Shown: one piece after another, positions 13,501 through 22,179 of the stretch
Position numbering within the stretch: the stretch's first letter is position 1
Layout of the letters: every line of letters begins with the position of its first letter
From: Schizochytrium sp. TIO01
Taxonomy: Eukaryota; Sar; Bigyra; Thraustochytrida; Thraustochytriidae
Length of the DNA stretch: 64,000 nt
Assembly: GCA_004764695.1 (NCBI GenBank)
Contig: SMSO01000033.1
Coordinates: 2,433,001-2,497,000 of the forward strand
Reading direction: 5' to 3'
Notes under the pieces: generated by a model
Seen by the model: the letters and a program-made list of their open reading frames with translations, nothing else
Database searches by the model: none
Told to the model about the DNA's origin: nothing
Translations under genes and position numbers: made by a program

Positions 13501-14010
13501 CGCGCAGAAATTAGGCTCATGATTGAGCAGCAACTATGCTTGCGTCTAACGAAAACGCAACTCAAGGAAGCTATGAAGCAGCTCGATCAGAACGATGACA
13601 ACAATGTGACTTTTGACGAACTCTTAACTTGGTTCGTTCGGGGCGTAGATAACGGGGACTACACTCTTTCTGCAGAACTTCGTCGGGCTCGCAAGATACG
13701 TGAACTTCGTGAACGTGTACCGGATGTTACGAAGACTATTACAACCAGTGTCTCGAATGGAGCCTTACAAGTGGGTGCATCGGTGGCGCGTGGAACATTG
13801 GCTCAGGTGGGAACCATTCGCTCTAACATGAAGGTAGCTGGAAAGAGTGGCTTCTATCGTGGTCTTGTTGAAGCCGGCTGGGATCCCAAAGATATTGAGC
13901 GAGCTATGGATCGCTGCAAGGGAAAGAAGAAGCAACGTGACGAGTTTGAGACCGCTGTGGAAGCGTGGCTCGAGAAAAACGCTGTTAAAAATACTGATGA
14001 AAATAAGTAA
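7531..14010 (+). CDS. Giant IQ/Sfi1-like/thioredoxin-like/B-box/EF-hand protein
   Basis: Uninterrupted 2159-codon frame. Order of parts: basic, Ser-rich N-terminus (1-270). IQ-type helices from about 377 to 700, the first reading AAVQIQRWMRGR; these bind calmodulin-like proteins. Trp-rich helical repeats from about 700 to 1000, such as YAFKAWQIGL, resemble Sfi1 centrin-binding repeats. Further IQ motifs lie near 1009 and 1228. A thioredoxin-like domain (about 1080-1170) has WTAPWAPSR where the active-site cysteines should be. Next come a ubiquitin-like stretch and a Tudor/SH3-like segment (1377-1435), two Cys/His zinc-binding segments of B-box type (1507-1545, 1633-1675), and two EF-hand pairs (1728-1795, 1975-2040) with loops such as DADGSGSLDAAE. 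The mix suggests a Ca2+-responsive scaffold of centrosome, basal body or cytoskeleton; this is inference. A second Met at 7594 is an alternative start. Confidence 0.9.
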   Translation: MMKQSIAEDLLQQISTRGSWGMAGPRRPRGPARKGSAKKRLTPGENAEGGSTSVLQNEKDTKDYLSDDQSNSTSILQAGPRAKQHEDSSASATILKSTIKSVRDRTSRKRQRHGRHLNKVGLEPATSAVPLLFLPSSVASKTQMSKSQKLAGALFASADARAEEEHPLVRRARIERLEQTRRLLQVPSGKIPTNSSRLPNNNSTINSANVLLPTDGKTLSKAFMKSKTLQQLSEGIDNEQSAYELQKNKTIGLEKRLNERLQADAKRAIEKLPVEFLNSLKLRCYALDHGAGVILRIFDKLANAHTREAIQRWQQFVENDREREQHERILAFTQQRGLLLLQTLIRKIQNAAQVRALGKWKDVHFFHPRRLETLAAAVQIQRWMRGRLACFDVLERKKARDLLLQNEAAKVIQRLVRSWQARELRKRLMRAQIREDAALCIQNFARVVVAKGRFRRRIMLNLREKKLHGSAISIQSWLRGIWGRRRAHQIFLEQQNFCAALTIQCAVRGWRAKGLLQKRRNEIYLIAAQEMQGAIENVTRAVAATKIQKAFLRYRRHTIFDSAAELLMDISTVAEREIAALTIQNHIREVSILRMVSNIQQAVTEKIIDATIRIQSQVRAYSARKELHQLRAEHRARRIAAIKLQANRRGQVGRQEAQERRRSSINLVQKLERARWAQLRHRLGRRVIGRFAERRRFLIQTAFGDWREGVEAIKQEKEEQKLARAREHLLQAHKGRLVRAWMEFIRLQKLDRDRLRRALNFMRKNIYAKVFRSWVAIVDESHQHKLRLVAVFLNCVELNTLNSRHQEYTRRLAEAYDFNICCTKVIKKLNEVIYWRRIQMQRAIQHYSQQWRKFTPPLRFRRWTEYVKMSKENRENHRKAEAFRDANALAKANNAWQIYINHKKKRREQNAQASALRMRHLRRWGFDDWGKGVAIIRKNRANWAIACNHCIRHRLGYAFKAWQIGLTAILDMRAKFKLAISHDHRKTQYAAFIAFFEVTHEELMRRRNAAALTVQCAWRCRTARLARFQLWMAREYRRERVRLRNLEEKRNAFIRARKVSRIEDSVELEKLLECSEHAKASPASVILWTAPWAPSRLYEHMEGVLALANATLAQTISLHKRVLVPLEAVGPEVALKFDVPSFPSVSIVWHGHAISLSRNEEEWLKVSRFIREILSPLRDVLNQVPAAGLDWDVRDCKPFATEAILVTSILAAQAKTAMDGPKLIHKATKVIQIMFRHYRTWRLTQKWQRLVEDVVFTHKQAKSELFWQKQGFREYESKDENDPRKFHFNHKLMDGQWDTVISLEQRSLPLILVTSTGHVQQLRGLRRGSHVADLKRRIEEEVDVAVDLQRVCLRPDGVWFDGSIIIPVYNREPEAMIGAGAKVEVQGSGNAEWRVGTVTRVYEDESVDVEFPRDHSKPLLERAGTEKHVKVLQPYQFARGKTETSMTEVVKIDRIERIPRDEIRLVAVNDAEPERTLFDLGFRAGAVVELTVPSASIKRETEDLAILCSICQDSAAELFCRECQKVYCDTCFVKEHLCDGVEEDLGDFDAYMLRRERAKHHFVQMENSALIPTFSQTKSSDQDIRLQRMKTKLFDKSGRNPSLSELRRLSKLASNAELALQQHRKVADGAPRFCSECHLRLVRVNCIQCRDGFCKTCFAYVHEKGKRMDHTAQIVGGGAKPLGGVTWSLQQVKELGWKSRFILKEEQLAREEAERIRKAELAAAEEIIKEAFQKYDADGSGSLDAAELKGFLRNEICEPVSDEEVQEAIKRIDIDGNGLIELSELLEWFVDLRKQEGKDSAKMHMLRMNLQAQKRARLLRNQMDAMLPREKLESTMRYLEEQARKWRERRPPVPGYGHVSQLQASDFATSLSLFARYVHREFKLDANMKVKPGQTPEEKVHRMKLAFESVFLPNFNRGLLPRIYYEDMREITHEGVMYIQKWDEEKDAFVYVNCETNETLDLNPKLVAEHEPAARAAFEKFDKDNSGGLSRAEIRLMIEQQLCLRLTKTQLKEAMKQLDQNDDNNVTFDELLTWFVRGVDNGDYTLSAELRRARKIRELRERVPDVTKTITTSVSNGALQVGASVARGTLAQVGTIRSNMKVAGKSGFYRGLVEAGWDPKDIERAMDRCKGKKKQRDEFETAVEAWLEKNAVKNTDENK

Positions 14011-14286
14011 AGTATACATGGATTCTTACAACATCTAGTAGTTCACTTAAGTATGAAAGGATTAATACTCTATCTTGACCTTTCAAACAAATTAAACATA
14101 TAATGGCATGACACGGAAATATACCAAACTCGCTTGTTGACAACCGTGCGGGAGAAGAACAACAAATCGGTAGGAACATACTAAACAGAGCGTCTATGCG
14201 CTTCTTCTAAAGTCTAATAATGACAAACAAATATGAGTTCTTGAACTCAAGTACCAAGAATTAGGAAGTTGTCCAATCTAGATGTC

Positions 14287-14850
14287 TCAGAGATTAGTCA
14301 AGAGCATCACCACTAGAGCCATGAATGCGGCGAATTTTTGCTCATAGTGAAGGCTCGACGCATCGCATGCAATTGCAACACTGCACTGGCAATAGCGTGT
14401 GTCGAAGGCATCCCAGGTCGACAAGATACCAGTTTCTTTGTACAAGTAATACGTTGGTCTCCTGTCACACCACGAGTCAATATCATCATAGCCTAAATCC
14501 GAGAGAGGAAAGACCGAGTCAAGCTCATCGCAAGAGCATGTACTAATCTCTTGAAGATAGTCGATGTTTCGAGAATACTGCTGACAAGAGTTATAGCAAG
14601 CCGCAGCTTTTATTTCAGTCTCAATCGGTGGACCATGTGCACCTATAAGATTTGTTCGAAGTGCCTCAATATCTGCTGCACACTGAGTCTCCATGGAGTC
14701 TGTCTCGGATTGATAATCCTCCACCCATTCTTGCAGGCGAGTGTTCGTTGCAACGCAGTCTGATGCTTTTGTTTGGCTGACAAGGAGTGCAACGACCACT
14801 AGGGTTATTGCAAACCCGAGGATGTTTATTCTGTGTCCTGCGTTTGCCAT
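14287..14850 (-). CDS. Small Cys-rich secreted or GPI-anchored protein
   Basis: I chose the Met at 14850 rather than the in-frame one at 14895, because it puts a clean signal peptide at the N-terminus (MANAGHRINILGFAITLVVV, then cleavage near TKASD). The product is about 187 residues. The mature part carries ten cysteines, several in pairs (CYNSC, CSC, CQC), which suggests a disulfide-stabilised extracellular domain. The last 18 residues are hydrophobic (FAAFMALVVMLLTNL), consistent with a GPI-attachment tail or a C-terminal membrane anchor. I do not recognise a family. It is convergent with the large gene ending at 14010, with 276 bp between them. Confidence 0.65.
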   Translation of the reverse strand: MANAGHRINILGFAITLVVVALLVSQTKASDCVATNTRLQEWVEDYQSETDSMETQCAADIEALRTNLIGAHGPPIETEIKAAACYNSCQQYSRNIDYLQEISTCSCDELDSVFPLSDLGYDDIDSWCDRRPTYYLYKETGILSTWDAFDTRYCQCSVAIACDASSLHYEQKFAAFMALVVMLLTNL

Positions 14851-14895
14851 TCTCGTGCAGAAGTATTTTTTGTAGACTTTACTCCAATTCGGCAA

Positions 14896-16626
14896 TCGCC
14901 AAAAGGCTTTTTGATCCTCTCAAGACCCGAAAACCCTCCACGTTGCAATTGTTTCCTTATCAACCAGAGTCCTTTTTCCTTATTCCTGATGCGCGTCCAC
15001 CATGAACATGTGGTGTCTTTCCACAAGCCTATTTCGCAACAGCTTGCATCGATGATAAAGACAAAACAATTCTATTCTCAAGCTCCAAACCTTCAACCAT
15101 GCATGCAGATACCTTTCGCTCTAGGGCCCATCACCAATTCTGCTCCCAGCTAGCCGTTATGAGTCATCGTCTTTACAAGTGTAGACACCTACCTATCTAG
15201 GTACCTATTCTTTTACTCTCTTTTACTTTCACTTCGCTATAGCTCTCTTTAGCCTACTTGCTATCGTAACTGTCTCCCATCCCTCAAAAGTAGACAATTA
15301 TTCTATATACAGTGGGTTATTCTATTTGCTCTACTTGCGAATCGTTTGTGTCATTATAATTAACCGCCCTTTGCTGTGCTTTCTGAACCCCTTATGTCGC
15401 CTAAGTAAATCCTACGGCAGTGCCACAATAAACGATGTTCGAGTTTGCATTTTTTTCTTCTCTTTCTTTCAGGGTCACTGTCATTCCTCCTTGGGATTTC
15501 TCAGCATCCCCGCCTTTCACCACTTCAGGCACAATCATGCATCAGACATGCGGGAACTATAAAGCGCACGAGTCTATCACATTCGACCAGCCTGAGGTAG
15601 ATACTTCATTTTAATCTCAGCCTTTGAATAAATCATGGTCATGGAAAATAATAAACCAGTTTTCAAGTTGAAAGAAAGAAAAGAAAAGAAAAGAATGAAT
15701 GAAAGAAAGAAAAAGGGAAATGAAAATGTTTTTATTTTTTTATAATTGATCGATCTTGGACGCTCGATTAACCCGCAAACTTGATCGGGGCGCCCCTCTT
15801 TCGAGTGGCCCTTCTCGTGGTCCCGCATTTCCACAGAGGCCATCAACCACTAAGGTCCCGCCATCGCCTGCTCGTGCAGTCATCTTCCTGTGGAAACGGG
15901 GCCGTGGAACAAACACCTATTCGGGTTCATCGTTTCGTCGCCCGTTTAGGCGATCTCAGCATTCAGTTCTTGTTGCCGTCAACTGCAACGCTACCGCCAC
16001 TCTTCCTCATCTCGTCATTACTTGGCCTCGAGCAAGTCCCTTCCATAACCTACTTCGTAGACATCCTGCGTCAAAATTCGCTCCGATCATATTGATAACG
16101 ATAATCGTCAACTGGACAATTATTTATCTGCGATACCTCTTGATTTCTGTGGCAACAATACTTCGTGATTGTAGATCGCTTTAGTGTATTTAGGTCTGTA
16201 TACCGGGGCCTCTTCACGTTATTCTTTTGAGCGTAGTTAATTGCTTCGTGTTTTGCTATCTTTGGTTAAAGTGCATCTGGACGTACACTGGGATAGGCGA
16301 GGAGGACTCAGTGCGATTTGTTGTTGACATCCAACAAGCTTGGGGCTTGAAGAGGGATAGCATTACGCTATTTTCAGGTCGTTGTGATCGAGCTTGGCGA
16401 TCACTAACGAGTTAGTGGCGTGCACTTTTACCGTGGGCACTGTGTATACACAGCCGTTGCATCAACGAATTTGTTTTTTGTTGATTTCAGTGATACCTGC
16501 ATATAAGGGTAACTTGTTTAAGACAGCGACAACATTGGGCACTCCATAGTAGAAGCGCTGGAGAGACTTGGTCTAAAAAGAGGCCTTGGGTGAGGAATAG
16601 ATTTCATCTCTTTTTCGAGTAGCAAG
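14896..16626. other. Spacer with purine-rich tract
   Basis: The 1.7 kb between two divergent genes holds no supported gene. A GAAA/GAAAA-rich tract lies at about 15669-15722. A 142-codon plus-strand frame at 15756-16184 has no recognisable domain and overlaps another frame, so I did not call it. The region should contain both promoters. Confidence 0.4.
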
Positions 16627-18723
16627 ATGGGCGAAACTTCGTCAAAGACTGCTTCCTTTAAGAAGCGCGAGCTGCAGAGTGAGGCGCTACGAAGCCGTCT
16701 GGAGGGAGATTTGTTCACAGCTAGACAAAAACTAGAGGACCTTGTAGAAACATGCTGCGAGGCTTTGAGTGCCACCTCAGCGGATGAACTCTATACTAGG
16801 CTACTTGAGAATACACCCAAAGATGCAGATACTGATGTACGATTAGAAGTTGCATTTTTATTGGATGCGCTAGGCAATGTCTTACGAGGTATTGAGCAAG
16901 AGAAACGAGCGCCTCCTTTGGATGAAGGCGCTCCTGAAACGCCCAAGGTACAGCAGGAGGCAAGCAGCAATGAGCTGGAGGCTCTCAAGCGAATTGAACA
17001 GGGTTTGGCATTGAGAAAAGCTGTGCAAGCAACAGACCCGAGCAACGAACGCCTCAAGATTATTCTCGCAAGGTCATATTCTTCTCTATCCATGTATTAC
17101 CATGGCAGACACATGCAAGAGCAGGCTGACAAAGCACACCTTGAAGCTCTTAATTTATTCGCTGATGTGCCATTAACTAGTACGGCACGCTCACCTAAAC
17201 CACCATCCCCTGCATCTGGAGATGCAAACGGGAGGGAGAAACTCTCCCCAATTGGTAGTAAGAGCCCAGGAGAGGGCCACGAGACAACTGATAATGAACC
17301 TGGTGGTGGTGCTGCAGCGCTTGAAGAGGCAATCAAACAGAGTTTAGCATGGGAAGAATTCAGGAAACGAAGATTGAAGGAACTACAGGCCAAGGTAAAA
17401 TCACATATTCTTCGTGCGCACCAAAATCTTCGAAAGGGTGAAGCCAATGGATCTGGCGGGATTTACAATGGCATCGATGGAGGTATCGCAGGCACGGGTG
17501 GCCCCGAGCTTGTGAGCATTGCCCAAGGAGTGCAAAGAGTTATCGCTCAGTCCCAAAGAAATCAAATCTTGAGGTCAGAAAAGAAACCCGAGAAGAGATG
17601 CCGGCTAGTATTGCTGCAGCGGATTGCCCCTACTCACACCATTAAAGCGACACACCCAGGTCTGGGTACTGTATACCCATTACATATGACAGGTGATGGA
17701 GACGCTGCAACACAAGCACGGGATAAGGCTGGAATCATGGATGGTTCTGATGAACACATTCCGGAGGTTATTGAGCTTGATCCAGATGACCAAGAGCTCG
17801 TTCATGTGGGCCGTCAAAGTTACGGAGATGCACTCAACTTTTTCCAGAGTCGCCTTGAAACAACTCGCCGCAGAATTGGGTTTATACGGCTTGATAGTAC
17901 TCAGCATGACCGCCTCATTAGTCGCCGGCATGCGCAACTGAAATACTCAAAGGTGCACAAACTTATGGCTACTGTGCTCGGGCACTTAGATAACTCTGAA
18001 GCGGATGGCGATGAAGAAAACCATATCATGAACCAGGACGGAGAAGAGCCAGACACAGCTGTTGCAGGTGATGAAAGTGGTGCATTTCGGACATCAATGA
18101 GTGCCGCGTCAGAGGAGATTACCAACGCAAACCGTGCAAAAAATCTTACAGAAGAACGGCGTCGTCGCATGGAAGCTGATGAGTTAGCATGGGTCATTCG
18201 AGACTTGGACAGTACAAACGGGATTCTAGTGAACGGAATTCGTGTTCAGGAGTACCCCCTTCGTCATGGTGACATCGTGAGCTTTGGAGGCGCCACGAGT
18301 GTGCCATTTGGTTGTGCAGTTTTGACTCACAAGCGTCGGCCTGTGAGTTCAGTTTTTGTGTATCGATTCGAGATGCTAGACACATCATCGATGTCCTACA
18401 ACACTTTGACAGGAGACTGGAAACCGATACCTTCAAGCGAACCAAGTCAACTAGATCCACTTGTTGAAGTCTTCATGCAAGAGAAGGCACGTTTACGGGA
18501 CGACGGGGCCCCGGGGCCCAGTGATATGGAGAGCTTTTACTTCTTTGTACTTTATATCTGTGCTCACCCTGAGACACTGCCCGAAGATGACGCGCAAATC
18601 CGTACCCAGCTTGTCAAAAGCGTGCATGACGCTGCTAAATTACATCGTAAAGCCGTAGATAACGAGATCCCTTTTTCGCACTGGGCTAGCTGGATTCGTT
18701 CACAGGCATTGGCAAGATCTTAA
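16627..18723 (+). CDS. FHA-domain protein with split FHA and possible N-myristoylation
   Basis: 698 codons from ATGGGC. The start MGETSSK fits the N-myristoylation pattern (Gly2, Ser6, Lys7), so membrane targeting is possible. Residues 1-190 are helical, with a TPR-like stretch (LARSYSSLSMYYHGRHMQEQ) at about 140-160. A low-complexity Pro/Ser/Gly segment follows. The FHA domain begins near VGR (394), carries ISRRHAQL (about 430-437) and resumes at DLDSTNGILVNG (about 526-537) and LRHGDIVSFGG (about 546-556). These are the phosphothreonine-binding signatures of the fold. About 88 acidic, Ser-rich residues are inserted between the RH and STNG motifs. The C-terminal 120 residues are helical and unassigned. 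Role: phosphopeptide-binding adaptor, partner unknown. Confidence 0.85.
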   Translation: MGETSSKTASFKKRELQSEALRSRLEGDLFTARQKLEDLVETCCEALSATSADELYTRLLENTPKDADTDVRLEVAFLLDALGNVLRGIEQEKRAPPLDEGAPETPKVQQEASSNELEALKRIEQGLALRKAVQATDPSNERLKIILARSYSSLSMYYHGRHMQEQADKAHLEALNLFADVPLTSTARSPKPPSPASGDANGREKLSPIGSKSPGEGHETTDNEPGGGAAALEEAIKQSLAWEEFRKRRLKELQAKVKSHILRAHQNLRKGEANGSGGIYNGIDGGIAGTGGPELVSIAQGVQRVIAQSQRNQILRSEKKPEKRCRLVLLQRIAPTHTIKATHPGLGTVYPLHMTGDGDAATQARDKAGIMDGSDEHIPEVIELDPDDQELVHVGRQSYGDALNFFQSRLETTRRRIGFIRLDSTQHDRLISRRHAQLKYSKVHKLMATVLGHLDNSEADGDEENHIMNQDGEEPDTAVAGDESGAFRTSMSAASEEITNANRAKNLTEERRRRMEADELAWVIRDLDSTNGILVNGIRVQEYPLRHGDIVSFGGATSVPFGCAVLTHKRRPVSSVFVYRFEMLDTSSMSYNTLTGDWKPIPSSEPSQLDPLVEVFMQEKARLRDDGAPGPSDMESFYFFVLYICAHPETLPEDDAQIRTQLVKSVHDAAKLHRKAVDNEIPFSHWASWIRSQALARS

Positions 18724-19200
18724 AACGAGGTTTGGTTTCTCTTTAGTGTTTTTGACAACCAAAGTGGGTAATCAAAGGGTGGATTTTGTTGGCCTGTCTC
18801 ACCAGGGCACTTAGACATGAAAACGCACTACGAGAATCCCAACAAGACTTTTTTTAAAAATCAATTTGTCAATACAATTCATATTGTTTTTAAAGGGGTA
18901 GTTAACCTCATAGAATGCGGAAGCCCTGTGAAGTGAATTCTGGTAGGGTTTTACATGCAGTAGTACAATAATATGCAGTTATTTTGTTTATATAAAAGGA
19001 TGGCTTGATTTCTTGACAGAGTCTAAGTTCGAATTTGGTAAATGCGGCATATATGACAACAATATGAACAACAGCAACAAATGATGCACAGTTGAGCAAG
19101 CAAAAGAACAATCGCATAAGGGAGGCGTTATTAAGCCTAAATCGACATCAAACTCTCCAGCAAGAAGAAAAGAAGAAACAAAGAAACAAAAACATTCAAC
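18724..19200. other. Convergent 3' spacer
   Basis: The 477 bp between the 3' ends of the FHA and coiled-coil genes contains nothing recognisable apart from AT-rich sequence expected for two 3' UTRs. Confidence 0.4.
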
Positions 19201-19755
19201 TCAACTGGTTGCTCGGCCTTTCTTCAAAGTTACAGCAACTGAGCGGAATGCACGATGATGCGGAGTACCTCCATAAACCTTTTGATTAGGCACGAACTCA
19301 CTAGCAAGGCCCTTGCGACTTTTCATCTCTTCACTAGGTTCCCCGAATTGTCGAAACCAATCTTGAAGCCCAGAAACAGGCGGTGGCTTGAATGTGAGAA
19401 TAGCTTTACGCCTTTCCTCATTCAGTGCCTCGATTTGAGCTGAGACTGCTCTTAGTTGGTCCTCAAGGCGGGAAATACGAGATGCAAGTTTGGCCAATTC
19501 ATTTCCTTTTTCCATGCGCCGTACACGCTTTGACTTTCGATGGTACTGAAAGTATCCTGGGTTTCGTGCTTGTGCAATAGCAGCTTCAAGGTTTTTCATT
19601 GTCTTCCGACTATTTTCCACCGCACCATCGTCCCTAGGGTTGTCGCCCTTAGCCGTCAACCAATGATTGAATTCACGAGCTACCTCTGCCTGCTCGGCAA
19701 GGAGCGCCCGTTTTTTCTCCAGGAGAACGTCCATCCGATCTGCTTTGGCATCCAT
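19201..19755 (-). CDS. Hypothetical coiled-coil protein, 184 residues
   Basis: Open frame starting MDAKADRMDVLLEKKRALLA, rich in Lys, Arg, Glu and Ala. Two helical coiled-coil stretches are visible, about residues 5-30 and 85-120 (LASRISRLEDQLRAVSAQIE). A conserved-looking turn PPPVSGLQDWFRQFGEP lies near 125-140, and the tail is basic. No catalytic or named domain is recognised. Composition and codon use resemble the neighbouring genes, which supports a real protein. It is convergent with the FHA gene. Function unknown. Confidence 0.6.
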   Translation of the reverse strand: MDAKADRMDVLLEKKRALLAEQAEVAREFNHWLTAKGDNPRDDGAVENSRKTMKNLEAAIAQARNPGYFQYHRKSKRVRRMEKGNELAKLASRISRLEDQLRAVSAQIEALNEERRKAILTFKPPPVSGLQDWFRQFGEPSEEMKSRKGLASEFVPNQKVYGGTPHHRAFRSVAVTLKKGRATS

Positions 19756-19896
19756 CTTAATCCTCTTTTTAGTTGCTGTGTTTGTGAAGCTCTTTCCTCA
19801 GTTGGGAGTTGACGCAGGACGGACCAGCTTTACTGCAATCGTGGCGCCGGGCGATCCTACTGTCAGCTCCACCAAAATGTTGTTTATTGTTGTCAA

Positions 19897-20072
19897 TCAC
19901 ATGAAGGTCTTGCTTCACCACGGTGTTCTCAATTTATGTGTGATAGTGCTCACCCTGGCTGTTCTATCTTCTCTGTGAGTTGCGTCACATGAAGGTCTTG
20001 CTTCACCACGGTGTTCTCAATTTATGTGTGATAGTGCTCACCCTGGCTGTTCTATCTTCTCTGTGAGTTGCG
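19897..20072. repeat. 88-bp tandem duplication
   Basis: Two adjacent copies of an 88-bp unit, 19897-19984 and 19985-20072. Both contain ATGAAGGTCTTGCTTCACCA and GTGATAGTGCTCACCCTGGC and appear identical over the unit. The duplication lies upstream of the coiled-coil gene's 5' end and has no coding role that I can see. Confidence 0.85.
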
Positions 20073-20469
20073 TAGTCTCGTTAGACTGATCAACGGCTGT
20101 AACGGATCAATCTTATGATTCTTCATTTCATGCATAAAGAAAATGAGAATTTAGTTGTAACAAGGGTGGCTACAACTTCTTTTTTTTAATACTTAAAGTT
20201 AATCGTAATTAAGTAATAGCTGCATGTTTAAAATAAACGTAGTTTACTTTAAGACGCCCCTTTTGGGTAAATGCTCTGCATAGGGTTTTCACCCTCAAAG
20301 GCTAGCAATGAAGAGCTCATGTTTTTGTTTTAAAACTTTAAACAATGATACAAACAAAATAAAAAGGTTAACTGGACAGAAAAAGAGTCAATTAAGGACA
20401 GAGGGGTTGGAGGGGGTTCACAATTAGGTAATGCAATTAATCTTTCGAAGTGATAAGTGTGCATAGATC

Positions 20470-22167
20470 TTATCCAGCTTGATCCCCTTCATCCAGCTCA
20501 ATGTTATTGATTGTGGATACAATTGAAGTGACTAAACCATCGAAGCTTGTGCCACAGGAAAAGTCCTGATTGATAAGATTGTTTTTGCTACTAAAGCCAG
20601 CAAATCCGATATCACGAATAGGGACAGACCAAACAATACTCATGAGGCAGCCCTGACCTTTAGGCCCGGGACGAATTATAATACCTTCGATGAAGGGGAG
20701 AATTTCACTTAATGCGTTCATCCCTTCTCTGTCGGACGCAAAGACAGCCGTGTCAATCGTGCTGGTGCAGCACATAATAATGCACGCATCGGGATCATCT
20801 TTACTCACGTCATCAGACTCGCCCTCCAGCAACCCTAATTGAGGAGGAAACTCCACAGGATCAGGCTGACTTCCAACTTTGCATGTTTCGCGAATTTTTG
20901 GATTTTCTGGAAACGTGGACGCTGAAACAAGCTTTGTATATTTCCATGTGGTAATAAAAATACACTTGCGAAAAATCTTCTCTTCATCCGTTTCACCTAA
21001 GAGCCCGAAATCCTCAGAGTATTGGAAAACACGAAGATCTGCATCATCAAAATTCTGGAACTCTCTAAAACTCGTGGGGATTTCTGCAATGTTTACTTCT
21101 GCGTTGTCGGTCCAGGATCCAGTATAGGTGCGATTATATATATCAGGAGCGGTCCATGCTTTCCAGATGCGGCGTTGTAGATTTTCCATCGATTCCGGGC
21201 GCCACGGCAGGTCAATTCGTGCATTAATACGTTTCATGGCATGCATCTCACATCCACGAGGGAGTATTTGAACGCCGAAGTGAGCAGGACTTCGTGTATC
21301 GAGATGGTTCAGTGCATTATAATAGGTCCAATGCCACGAGTTATCAACGACACTAGTATGCGCAAGGCCCGCAATTTGGCCATGGGCACTGTCGCACCCT
21401 GAGCATGCCAACCTAAACTTCTCTTCACTGGTAAGATCAGGAACAGACTTGGTAACATCGACAATGCTACGGATAAAAGCTTTGTGTTTTCTGATTTCAA
21501 CGCGCAAGAGCTCATTTTCTTTGCTCAAGTTAATTGCGCCAGAGTTACGAAGGGCCTGCACTTCAGTTTGGAGCTCTGCAATACGCATTAAATATATGTC
21601 TCTATCCTTTTCAAGTTGTTCGTTCCGTTTCTTTAACTCCTCGCGCTCTCGTTTTCGTTTTTGGCGCGTGACTCGAGAGGCAGCCGCTACAATTTCTCGA
21701 CGTCGCGCAGTTTCTTCAGGTGTTTCCTTCACGCGAGAGCGTCCGGTGCTCGAGCTGTTTTCTGATGAACTCCTAAATATGTGCTGGTACTGACTTTGGT
21801 GCTCCACTTTAACTTGAACATTCTTTGCATTAGATCGTGCATCTGTCTTTGACGATGAGTCGTTCTTTTTACCTCGGTTCTCTGGAGCACCACTTGATGT
21901 AGCTATCTTCGCAGGTTGGTATGAGTTTCCATAAAATGCCTCACTGCTATTTGTGCGTCGAAAGTCACCTATAACTGCCTCATTTATGTCATTAGTAGTG
22001 CCTTCAAGGAGGTGCATATCAGAGACCTCGGTGTCGTCCTCTTCACCTTCATCTTCCTCCTTTGCGTGAAGAAACGCTAGTTCCGAAGGTTCGAGCACTA
22101 GGCTCGATGGGAAGAAGTTTCCATCATAGAGCGTTTCATGCTCCACGTCGTTGTCCCAGTCTTCCAT
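20470..22167 (-). CDS. bZIP transcription factor, paralog 1 (basic-region Asn replaced by Val)
   Basis: The frame opens at 22179, but I chose Met at 22167 because all paralogs begin with the same M-E-[DN]-W-D block, followed by YDGNFFPSSLVLEPSEL. An acidic, Ser-rich region follows. The basic region reads REIVAAASRVTRQKRKRERE, with heptad leucines from REREEL through NEQL, AEL and QAL. The bZIP signature is met except that the position of the invariant Asn is Val (residue 160). About 330 residues after the zipper are shared by all four paralogs (AHFGVQILPRGC, then a block starting KDDPDAC and ending near FSCG) and may form a START-like fold, a weak assignment. Most likely a nuclear regulator; its DNA specificity may be unusual. 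Confidence 0.85.
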   Translation of the reverse strand: MEDWDNDVEHETLYDGNFFPSSLVLEPSELAFLHAKEEDEGEEDDTEVSDMHLLEGTTNDINEAVIGDFRRTNSSEAFYGNSYQPAKIATSSGAPENRGKKNDSSSKTDARSNAKNVQVKVEHQSQYQHIFRSSSENSSSTGRSRVKETPEETARRREIVAAASRVTRQKRKREREELKKRNEQLEKDRDIYLMRIAELQTEVQALRNSGAINLSKENELLRVEIRKHKAFIRSIVDVTKSVPDLTSEEKFRLACSGCDSAHGQIAGLAHTSVVDNSWHWTYYNALNHLDTRSPAHFGVQILPRGCEMHAMKRINARIDLPWRPESMENLQRRIWKAWTAPDIYNRTYTGSWTDNAEVNIAEIPTSFREFQNFDDADLRVFQYSEDFGLLGETDEEKIFRKCIFITTWKYTKLVSASTFPENPKIRETCKVGSQPDPVEFPPQLGLLEGESDDVSKDDPDACIIMCCTSTIDTAVFASDREGMNALSEILPFIEGIIIRPGPKGQGCLMSIVWSVPIRDIGFAGFSSKNNLINQDFSCGTSFDGLVTSIVSTINNIELDEGDQAG

Positions 22168-22179
22168 GCCCACGTTCAC

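Noticed and set aside
15756-16184. 142-codon plus-strand frame
   Set aside because: No domain, odd composition, and overlap with another frame of similar length. It lies in the upstream region of the FHA gene.
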